A stretch of DNA of 33,398 nt from Trichodesmium sp. MAG_R04 (GTDB taxonomy: Bacteria > Cyanobacteriota > Cyanobacteriia > Cyanobacteriales > Microcoleaceae), in assembly GCA_023356515.1 (NCBI GenBank), contig JAKQYG010000002.1, positions 1-33,398 of the forward strand. Reading direction: 5' to 3'. The notes beneath the pieces were generated by a model. That model had not been told where the DNA came from. It saw only the letters and a program-made list of their open reading frames with translations, and searched no databases. How positions within the stretch are numbered: the first letter of the stretch is position 1; the number at the start of each line of letters is the position of its first letter. A program made the translations under genes and the position numbers. Below are positions 22,659 through 29,785 of this stretch, piece by piece.

Positions 22659-23567
22659 TTACCCGAAGCTCAACTTAGCTTGTTTGGTTGCACGAACAAG
22701 AACTTGCTGAGTTAATACCCCGATTAAATGGGTGCGGTACTCAGCAGAAGCATAAACATCCGACATAATATTTAGTTCTTCATGAGTTTTTGAGGTCTCA
22801 AGAACGTTTTCTTTCGCTAATTGGGCTGCTACCGCAATATTTTCTATTGTAGGAATTTTTCCCTCCATAGCAGTTTCGACTTGAGGCAAACGGATAGCAT
22901 AAGAAGTAGCAGCAGTTACAGCCACACGACATTTGCTAATAATATTGTTTTCTTTAATCGTAATTGAGGCAGCAACGCCACATACAGCATAGCTACTGGC
23001 TGGATGTTTTATACATTCATAAGCACTACTACTTCCAGGAGTGGGTTCTGGAAAATCAAGAGAGGTAATAATCTCGTTAAGTTTCCACTGCCTCTGGAAA
23101 CCAAGAGCAATAAACTCATCTGCCACAATAGTGTGGTTGCCACTGGTACTAACACTATTAAAATTTGCCTCTAGTACCAAGGCAACGGCTTGCACATCGC
23201 AAGCTAGGTCACTGTAGGCAAAGATATTCCCAATTCTTTCCCAGTTGCGGATTTGAGCATCGCCAATATTGTTGGCAGCCTCAGCTAGGGCACTATAGTC
23301 TTCTCTGATTTCAGAGGTACTAGCTACCTTGTCATAGGCGGTCATAGCACCAACTTTAAGAAAGCCTTTTTCTTCTTGCTTGATACCCTCCAAACTCTTG
23401 ATTTTCTTTAAGTCTACTAGCAAAGGGGGAGAAATTTTACCCGATTTTATTGCTGCTATTAAACTGTGACCGCCAGCTAGAACTTGAGCTCCCTGATTCT
23501 CACTTAGTAGTTTCGTGGCAGCTTCTAGATTGTCTGGTGCTTTATAGTTAAATTGAACTGGAATCAT
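22659..23567 (-). CDS. Molybdenum hydroxylase FAD-binding-type (medium) subunit, CoxM/CutM-like
   Basis: The 302-residue protein covers the whole CoxM/CutM family: MIPVQFNYKAPDNLEAATKL, AGGHSLIAAIKSGKISPPLL with the first flavin-loop motif, the middle region, and a C-terminal domain ending near THLIGVLTQQVLVRA. In active members this subunit takes electrons from the Fe-S clusters or substrate side and passes them on through FAD. The second flavin motif, usually TIGGN followed by xxxxxxD, reads RIGNIFAYSDLACD here, so the paired glycines are lost and flavin binding is uncertain. The next genes on either side are the large subunit (229 bp upstream) and a decayed copy of itself. Confidence 0.88.
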   Translation of the reverse strand: MIPVQFNYKAPDNLEAATKLLSENQGAQVLAGGHSLIAAIKSGKISPPLLVDLKKIKSLEGIKQEEKGFLKVGAMTAYDKVASTSEIREDYSALAEAANNIGDAQIRNWERIGNIFAYSDLACDVQAVALVLEANFNSVSTSGNHTIVADEFIALGFQRQWKLNEIITSLDFPEPTPGSSSAYECIKHPASSYAVCGVAASITIKENNIISKCRVAVTAATSYAIRLPQVETAMEGKIPTIENIAVAAQLAKENVLETSKTHEELNIMSDVYASAEYRTHLIGVLTQQVLVRATKQAKLSFG

Positions 23568-23582
23568 AATTTACTGTAAAAT

Positions 23583-23720
23583 TTAGACAAATGCAAAGTT
23601 ATTAGCATTCAGGTTAGTACTATCGATGTTAGACAGATGGGTATCAGTCCAGAATTGATAAGTTTGGATTCTACCATCTGGACCATCTTCAAACTCAATA
23701 TCAATACGGAAGACAGTTGA
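23583..23720 (-). pseudogene. Remnant of a second SnoaL/RTX-type gene (C-terminal tail)
   Basis: A 45-codon open stretch in the gap between the large and medium subunit genes reads TVFRIDIEFEDGPDGRIQTY, then QFWTDTH, and ends LSNIDSTNLNANNFAFV. The last 17 residues are identical to the C-terminus of the 1610-aa RTX protein, and the first part resembles the end of a SnoaL-like domain. There is no start codon, and a stop codon bounds it upstream. It looks like the leftover of a lost paralogue after deletion or recombination. Confidence 0.75.
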
Positions 23721-23796
23721 CTATACCTATTTTGATTAATATTTGTGACTTTCTAGATAAATTTAGTCAATAAGCATTAACGATAATAAATAATTC

Positions 23797-26166
23797 CTAG
23801 CCTAACATTGCTCGCCAAACTTTTTCGGGTGTTAGGGGGATATCAATGTGCTTAATTCTTAAATCACTGAGAGCATCACAAACTGCGTTGACAATTGCTG
23901 GCGATGTAGGAAGATTGGCTACATCACCAGCACCCTTGGCACCAAGTGGAGTATTGGGATTAGGAGTAACTGTACGCTCCAATTCAAAGGTTGGTAATTG
24001 AGACGCTTTTGCTATTGCATAAGTTGTATAGCTATCGGTGATAATATTTCCAAAGCTATCATAAATGGCCTCTTCATACAAAGCTGAACTGATACCGAAA
24101 TGAATATTCCCATGGGTTTGAGCCTCAACAATTTTTGGATTTCCTACCTTGCCAAAATCATCTACTGCCACATAACGTACTATTTCCACTTGACCTGTTT
24201 TTTCGTCTACTTCTACGAGCACAGCGTGAGTACCAAAGGGAAAATTAAAATTTGGTGGGTCGAAAAAAACGATTGTTTCTAGTCCTGGCTCCATCTCAGG
24301 TGGTAAGTCCCAAGCATACCACAGTGCCATAGAAATCTCCTGTAAGGTTTTTACTCGCTCTGGACTTCCCGGAACATAAAATTTACCATCTTCAGCCACC
24401 ACGTCTGATTCTGCTACGTTTAACATATGAGCAGCCATCTGACGTGCCTTATCTTGAATCTTTTGGGCTGCTTTGTAGATTGTTGTTCCTTCTACTGAGA
24501 AAGTACGGGAACCATAACTTCCCTGTCCAAAGATAGCACCTCGAGTTTCAGAGTGAAGTACTTCAATTCGCTCTATATCTACACCCAAAACTTCAGCTGC
24601 TACTTGAGATAATGTAGTTACTTGACCCTGACCATGAGGTTGACTTCCAACTATTAAGCTAACATCTCCAGTTGGATGAACTCGCAAATGCACACTTCCC
24701 CAAGTACTTCCATTTAGCCCTGCCTGTGAGTGCATTATACTAGAAGGACCGACCCCTGCAATTCCCACATAGGAACCAATTCCAACTCCAAGGCGTTTCC
24801 CTTCTTTTTTAGCTTCTGCTTTGCGCTTTGCCAAATTGTTGTAATCTATCTTCTCTAAAGCTTTGTTAAGAGCTAGTTCGTAGTTGCCGGAGTCATAAGT
24901 CCATCCCAAACCATTTTTATAAGGAAAGTTATCTGAAGAAACCATATTTTTTCGTCGAACTTCAGCAGGATCTAGGCCAATTTCACCAGCAAAAAGGTCA
25001 ACCATACGCTCGACTAGAAATGTAGCTTCGCTACGACCTGCACCTCGAAGAGGACCTACAGGAACTGTATTAGTAAAGACACAGTAAATTTCAGAGAAGG
25101 GATGTTCGATAGCATATGCACCAGTGATGCTACGGCCTGTTAATACTGTAGGCGCAGCTGGACCATTGGTAGTAGGAAAAGCTCCTAAATTGCCATAAAT
25201 AGTAGCATAAAGTGCAAGAATTTTGCCATCTTTTGTCCCAGCCATGGTTGCATATTGGAATTGATCTCGAGCATGTACCGTAGATCGTGCTAATCCAGCT
25301 CTAGTGTCAATCCATTTGACTGGACGACCCAGCTCTTTAGCCAAGAAAAGGACGAGTGCCGCGTCCGGATACAAATAACCTTTGGAACCATAGCCCCCAC
25401 CAATATTGGGAACGATTACGTTCAGTTTATTGTAGGGAATTCCCATGATTAACTGAGATAACGCAAAACGATTGATATGAGGAATTTGGGTATTTGTCCA
25501 CAAAGTGTATTCTTGGGTCTCGGGGCTATAGTAACCAATGCTACCTCGAGGTTCTTCTGCATTATGTATTAAACGCGGGATGCAAATTTTTTGCTTGACA
25601 ACTACTTCAGCATTAGAGATGGCCTTTTCTGTTGCTTCTTTATCTCCATATGCATTATACTGATTTAGATTATTTGGTACTGTCTCATGAAGTTGAGGCG
25701 CATCGGCTTTCAGAGCATCTTCTGCATTGAGAACTAATGGTAGTGGTTCATAATTCACCTTGATTTTGGCTAGGGCATCGTATGCTTGCTCTCTGGTCTC
25801 TGCTACAACTACTGCTAGAAACTCACCAACATAACGAACTCTATCTATCGCTAGCACCGTTTGTGCGCCAGGCAACCCGTAGGGATGAGGAGGAAATTTT
25901 GAGCGATCGCCCCCAGGATTAACCATACATGGCAGAGGATTTATAGTTCTAGTATCAAAGCCAGTGATGACCCGTACTACTCCGGACATATTCTCAGCAT
26001 CACTAATATCAATATTCTTAATCAGTGCATGAGCTTCCGTACTATACAAAATTGCTGCGTACAGCATATTGGGCAGATTGATATCATCTATAAATTTTGC
26101 TCCCCCCCTTAGCAAGTTGGGATCTTCGAGCTGCTTGATAGATTTTCCTAATATCTTATTTGTCAT
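23797..26166 (-). CDS. Molybdenum hydroxylase large (molybdopterin-binding) subunit, xanthine dehydrogenase family
   Basis: The 789-residue protein has the complete CoxL/XdhB-type architecture: GKSIKQLEDPNLLRGGAKFI at the start, the a/b hammerhead domain (about 20-130), TNTQIPHINRFALSQL, the Moco loop NIGGGYGSKGYLYPDAA, RGAGRSEATFLVERMVD (about 370), PHGQGQVTTLSQVAAEVLGV and FGQGSYGSRT. The loop carries GAGR rather than the CSFR of true CO dehydrogenase, so it is not a form I CODH. Near the C-terminus the catalytic Glu usually found in G-x-G-E is Asp748 (LGAKGAGDVANLP). Frame and length are intact, implying selection. It is flanked by the small subunit upstream and the medium subunit downstream. 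The substrate is unknown, with an aldehyde or heterocycle possible by family. Confidence 0.92.
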   Translation of the reverse strand: MTNKILGKSIKQLEDPNLLRGGAKFIDDINLPNMLYAAILYSTEAHALIKNIDISDAENMSGVVRVITGFDTRTINPLPCMVNPGGDRSKFPPHPYGLPGAQTVLAIDRVRYVGEFLAVVVAETREQAYDALAKIKVNYEPLPLVLNAEDALKADAPQLHETVPNNLNQYNAYGDKEATEKAISNAEVVVKQKICIPRLIHNAEEPRGSIGYYSPETQEYTLWTNTQIPHINRFALSQLIMGIPYNKLNVIVPNIGGGYGSKGYLYPDAALVLFLAKELGRPVKWIDTRAGLARSTVHARDQFQYATMAGTKDGKILALYATIYGNLGAFPTTNGPAAPTVLTGRSITGAYAIEHPFSEIYCVFTNTVPVGPLRGAGRSEATFLVERMVDLFAGEIGLDPAEVRRKNMVSSDNFPYKNGLGWTYDSGNYELALNKALEKIDYNNLAKRKAEAKKEGKRLGVGIGSYVGIAGVGPSSIMHSQAGLNGSTWGSVHLRVHPTGDVSLIVGSQPHGQGQVTTLSQVAAEVLGVDIERIEVLHSETRGAIFGQGSYGSRTFSVEGTTIYKAAQKIQDKARQMAAHMLNVAESDVVAEDGKFYVPGSPERVKTLQEISMALWYAWDLPPEMEPGLETIVFFDPPNFNFPFGTHAVLVEVDEKTGQVEIVRYVAVDDFGKVGNPKIVEAQTHGNIHFGISSALYEEAIYDSFGNIITDSYTTYAIAKASQLPTFELERTVTPNPNTPLGAKGAGDVANLPTSPAIVNAVCDALSDLRIKHIDIPLTPEKVWRAMLG

Positions 26167-26300
26167 GTTATTTTTTCAAAAATGCTTTGAATAAAATTCT
26201 TTATTTACAGGACTTATGTAATTACTTCATTTGTCAGTGATACCATAAATAATCAGCAGCAACTTATCTTCAGTAATTAATACCAAAGGCTCTTAAATTA

Positions 26301-26615
26301 CTACCCTTTATACACAGCGACAAGTTTAGAATCTATTACTTCACCCATATCATTCACAGCTATAATAACAGATACATCAAGCCCGGCAATTCCTGGCAAA
26401 ACCAGAAAATACAATTTACCTGCCTCTTGCTGTTTAGTTCCCCTTTGACGACTAGCTTTAAATGCACCATTTTCTCCGGGATTTGTACTTTCTGTCTTAG
26501 ATTACAGTATCCCAAAAATATAGTGACCCTCATTAAGCCATTTATCTATATCATTAGGGAGATTTCTTATTGCTATGTGTTCTCTTAATCCTACAAGAGA
26601 CTTTATTTCATTTTT
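26301..26615 (-). pseudogene. Unrecognised decayed ORF between small and large subunit genes
   Basis: A frame without a start codon runs from just inside the 3' end of the small-subunit gene to a TAG at 26301, with one in-frame TAA at 26502-26504. It encodes SLVGLREHIAIRNLPNDIDK before the stop and KLYFLVLPGIAGLDVSVIIA after it, ending DSKLVAVYKG. The residue pattern looks like real protein. I do not recognise the family. It may be a lost gene of the operon or a former C-terminal extension of the small subunit. Confidence 0.5.
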
Positions 26616-27073
26616 TCAGCAGCTAACTGAACAGCAGCAATAACATTTTGATAGCCAGTATCTCGGGATAGTATTCCATCAAGCCAATAGCGAATTTCAA
26701 TCTCACTAGGATGGGAATTGCGTTGTAATAAGTCAGTCAAAGACATAATTAATCCTGGTGTAGAATAGCCGTTCTGAACAGCAAACATTTCCCAGAATGC
26801 TTGTTGTAAATGGTTGAGTTCATTGTTTTCCGCAATACCTTCTATTGTAACTATTTCGCTACCATCTGCTTGAACTGCCAGAATATAAGAACTTTTGACT
26901 GATACTCCGTTTAGTAAAATTGTGCAAGTTCCAGAAGTAGAACCACCATCACTTTTTGTGCCTGTTAGTGCCAAATTCTCTCGGAGAAAATCTAATAGTA
27001 ACAAGCGAGGTTCAATTTCTGCACTATAGTTTTTTCCATTAACTTTTAAATTTATTTTTACTAATTCACTCAT
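26603..27073 (-). CDS. Molybdenum hydroxylase small subunit (CoxS/XdhS fold) lacking nearly all Fe-S ligands
   Basis: The 156-residue product keeps the normal length and signatures of the 2Fe-2S small subunit: LLDFLRENLALTGTK, LAVQADGSEIVTIEGIA, GLIMSLTDLLQRN, TGYQNVIAAV. In the family eight Cys bind two [2Fe-2S] clusters. Here only Cys50 remains. The first-cluster cysteines are replaced in SDGGSTSGTC (41-50) and at Ser62 (VKSS for VxSC). The second-cluster motif QCGxCTPG reads QNGYSTPG (Asn101, Ser104), and CRCTGY reads SRDTGY (Ser136, Asp138). Electron transfer by clusters is therefore not expected. The intact frame argues for a retained structural role rather than decay. It is the first gene of the run, with the large subunit 436 bp downstream. 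Confidence 0.9.
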   Translation of the reverse strand: MSELVKINLKVNGKNYSAEIEPRLLLLDFLRENLALTGTKSDGGSTSGTCTILLNGVSVKSSYILAVQADGSEIVTIEGIAENNELNHLQQAFWEMFAVQNGYSTPGLIMSLTDLLQRNSHPSEIEIRYWLDGILSRDTGYQNVIAAVQLAAEKMK

Positions 27074-27429
27074 TTATTTATTTACTATGTTATAAACATA
27101 TTAAATTGATATGGAAGTTTTCAACACACCCCCTCAGTGTAGATATTCATTTTGATCATTTACAGGATGTACATGACACACACCGCTTCCGAGGACCAAA
27201 GCTATAATAGCTTATAAATGAATAACAATCAATAAGATGAAATAAAAGTTTACATGACCTTTTTACTGGGAAAGTCTAACAGAGATATTACGTTGTTTAA
27301 GCCAAGCATTTGAGTCTTACCAGCACTATAAAGTTTACCACCGAATAGTATCTTTAATCTAGATTATATAAAAATGAAAGTTTGTTTGTCTGTCGGTAGG
27401 ATAAATAAGTAATACTAATCTTTAAGGAA
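27074..27429. other. Upstream region of the small-subunit gene
   Basis: This is AT-rich intergenic DNA that should carry the promoter of the minus-strand molybdenum-hydroxylase run. A palindrome ATGTT-ATA-AACAT lies at 27087-27099, 14 bp before the start codon, and could be an operator. I see no coding capacity. Confidence 0.4.
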
Positions 27430-27560
27430 ACGGCGATCGCTACCATCTCAGCAATAGAAACTATGAGGTGTTTGTTCATCTATTCGACGGAAGTATGACT
27501 ACCCCTTGCCGTGTTGGGTTTGGTGCTTCAGGGTTAATTCCAGCAATGTTTGGTAACGAC
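27430..27560 (+). pseudogene. Possible gene remnant cut by a miniature element
   Basis: A frame without a proper start reads GDRYHLSNRNYEVFVHLFDG, then SMTTPCRVGFGASGLIPAMF, and runs straight into the family A element at 27561. The composition looks protein-like and ends exactly at the element boundary, as with the truncated PLP enzyme at 2081. I do not recognise the family. Confidence 0.35.
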
Positions 27561-27648
27561 AGGACTTACCCAGTACCGCTATATATGGCGCATAAATTTG
27601 TCTTTTTCAAGATATTATCACTACAATTAGTGCCGTTGCGTAAGTCCT
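27561..27648 (-). mobile_element. Miniature inverted-repeat element, family A, copy 3
   Basis: The 88-bp element is inverted relative to copies 1 and 2: it begins AGGACTTACCCAGTACCGCT and ends AGTGCCGTTGCGTAAGTCCT. The interior ATATATGGC and CAAGATATTA match the other copies in reverse complement. It lies 56 bp before the TIR-AAA gene start and could affect its promoter. Confidence 0.85.
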
Positions 27649-27704
27649 ATAATAAGTTGAGCAAAATTACCAGTAAAATATTCAATAACTATTCCCTATA
27701 AACA

Positions 27705-29588
27705 ATGAAAAAAAAATCAAGACGCGACCGGGGACAAATTATCACAACTTCTGGACTGAAAAAATTAAATGAGACTATTGAACAATGGAAACAGCAATAC
27801 AACCTTAGAGGTACTCTGGCAGAAATTGAAGCAGAGTTTGGAGTAGGTTCAGACACTATCAGTAAAATTAGACAAAGACGAGTAAGTGCAGACCTCAGCA
27901 AAATTCAACAACTTTTTGCTGCTTTTGGCCTAACATTGGATGAAACTGACTACCGCTCCGGAAAAAAAAGCTCATCTCAAAAAGAGTCAGAACCCCTAGC
28001 ACAACTAATACAACTGTTAAATGAGCAACAAATACTCACTCAAAATAGTTTCCAAATTTTTATCAGTTATCACACTCAAGACCCGGATCAAGAATTGGCG
28101 CGACAGTTTAAAAAAGTTCTCACTGCTGCTGGTCATCAGGTATTTATGTTAGCAGAGCATATTCGTCTAGGAGAAAATTGGTTTCGTCGAATTAATAAAG
28201 AATTGAAACGCTGTGATTATTTGTTATTATTTTTGCCTCCCCAGTCAGCACAAAGTGAGTTGCTCACTTATCAAGTACAACTTGCTAGAGAATTACAATT
28301 TTCCCGACCAGACCGTAAACCTATAATTTTGCCAATTCGGGTCGGTTTTTCTCTGGGCACAGCTCTCAACCATGACTTGCGTGGTTATCTCTATCGCATT
28401 CAACAACGGGAGTGGCGATCGCCGGAAGATACAGTTATTATTCTCAAGGAAGTTTTGACTCTTCTAGCTACTCGAGTAAGTAATATTCTCCCAGAAATAG
28501 AAAAGCAAAAACAAATTTCTCTGAGTGAAGAAATTAGTAGTATCGCCTCTGCTAACTTCCCCCCTTTACCCTCTGCGGAACCAGAAATACCAGGAGGGCA
28601 AATTGATGTAGCATCTAGGTTTTATATCGAACGTCCCCCCATAGAAGAACGTTGTTATCAAACTATCTTACAACCGAGCGGTTTGATTAGAATTAAAGCA
28701 CCCCGACAAATGGGAAAAACTTCTTTAATGGCAAGAATTTTACATCATGCTGCATTGCAAGGATATCGGACAGTACCTTTGAGTTTTCAGTTAGTAGATA
28801 AAGAAGTTTTTAGTAATCTCGAAAAATTCTTAAAATGGTTTTGTGCTTATGTGGGAAGGGAGTTACATTTGCCAAATCAATTACATAATTATTGGGATGA
28901 TATTTCTGGTAGTAAAGTTAATTGTAAGGATTATTTTGAGAAATATTTATTAGCACAAATAGATCATCCTTTAGTCTTAGGTTTAGATGAAATTGACCGA
29001 GTTTTTCAATACCCTGATATTGCTGAAGATTTTTTAGGATTATTACGAGGCTGGCATGAAGAGTCAAAACGACGTGCTATTTGGAAAAAGTTGCGGTTAT
29101 TAGTAGTTCATTCTACTGAGGTTTATATTCCTATGAATATTAATCAATCTCCTTTTAATGTGGGGTTACCTATAGATTTACCAGAATTTAATTCCCAGCA
29201 AGTTAAGGATTTGGCTTCCCGACATAATTTGCGTTGGTCAGAGTCAGAAGTAGAGAGATTAATGGCAATTGTGGGGGGGCATCCTTATTTAGTTAGGGTG
29301 GCATTATATCACATTTCTAAACAATATTTGACTCTGGAAGATTTACCGGCAAATATAATGAGTGAAACGGGAATTTATAGCGACCATTTGCGACGACATT
29401 TGTGGAATTTAGAGGAATATCCAGAGTTAGTTGCAGCGATGAGAAATGTGGTTTATGAAAAATCCCCCGGGGAGTTAACAGGGATATTAGGTTTTAAGTT
29501 AGATAGTTTGGGTTTGGTGAAATGGAAGGACAATAAATATCATCCCAGGTGTGAGTTATATCGTCAATATTTTCAGGTTCATTTATGA
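27705..29588 (+). CDS. HTH-TIR-AAA protein (signalling or defence-type ATPase)
   Basis: The product has 627 residues. An N-terminal helix-turn-helix-like region (about 35-70, AEIEAEFGVGSDTISKIRQR) is followed by a TIR domain (about 118-225, FQIFISYHTQDPDQELARQF, then CDYLLLFLPPQS, PIILPIRVGF). A cyanobacterial AAA-like ATPase domain (about 310-620) follows, with Walker A APRQMGKTSLMARI (about 331) and Walker B PLVLGLDEIDRVF (about 422). In NAD-cleaving TIR proteins a Glu follows the conserved Ser/Trp segment. Here the segment reads SELLTYQVQLAREL with Gln at the likely position, so NADase activity is doubtful and a binding or signalling role is more likely. It is transcribed away from the molybdenum-hydroxylase run. 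Confidence 0.88.
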   Translation: MKKKSRRDRGQIITTSGLKKLNETIEQWKQQYNLRGTLAEIEAEFGVGSDTISKIRQRRVSADLSKIQQLFAAFGLTLDETDYRSGKKSSSQKESEPLAQLIQLLNEQQILTQNSFQIFISYHTQDPDQELARQFKKVLTAAGHQVFMLAEHIRLGENWFRRINKELKRCDYLLLFLPPQSAQSELLTYQVQLARELQFSRPDRKPIILPIRVGFSLGTALNHDLRGYLYRIQQREWRSPEDTVIILKEVLTLLATRVSNILPEIEKQKQISLSEEISSIASANFPPLPSAEPEIPGGQIDVASRFYIERPPIEERCYQTILQPSGLIRIKAPRQMGKTSLMARILHHAALQGYRTVPLSFQLVDKEVFSNLEKFLKWFCAYVGRELHLPNQLHNYWDDISGSKVNCKDYFEKYLLAQIDHPLVLGLDEIDRVFQYPDIAEDFLGLLRGWHEESKRRAIWKKLRLLVVHSTEVYIPMNINQSPFNVGLPIDLPEFNSQQVKDLASRHNLRWSESEVERLMAIVGGHPYLVRVALYHISKQYLTLEDLPANIMSETGIYSDHLRRHLWNLEEYPELVAAMRNVVYEKSPGELTGILGFKLDSLGLVKWKDNKYHPRCELYRQYFQVHL

Positions 29589-29645
29589 GAATAGTCTAGT
29601 AATTTTAGCAATTTTGTGTAAAATTATAAAAGTTGTTGTTTGTAG

Positions 29646-29661
29646 TAGGGCTTTAGCCCTA
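29646..29661. repeat. Short palindrome TAGGGCTTTAGCCCTA
   Basis: This is a 7-bp perfect stem with a 2-nt centre, in the 197-bp gap between the TIR-AAA and flavoprotein genes. It resembles dispersed palindromes seen near gene ends in cyanobacteria. It has no T run to make a clear terminator. Confidence 0.45.
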
Positions 29662-29785
29662 TCTATCTGAGCAGGAATTCCGTAAATTATCAAGGTCTGG
29701 ATAATAAGTAATAAAAAAGTTTTGTTACGAGCTTTAATTATAACTATTCAACCGGACATTATATTATATATTCATTCAAAAAACT

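Noticed and set aside
23797..27073. Aerobic CO dehydrogenase (CoxMSL)
   Set aside because: The large subunit has GAGR where form I CO dehydrogenase has CSFR, and the gene order and altered cofactor motifs do not fit.
27468..27701. 77-residue plus-strand frame as an intact gene
   Set aside because: Its second half is the family A element, so at most the part before 27561 is a remnant.
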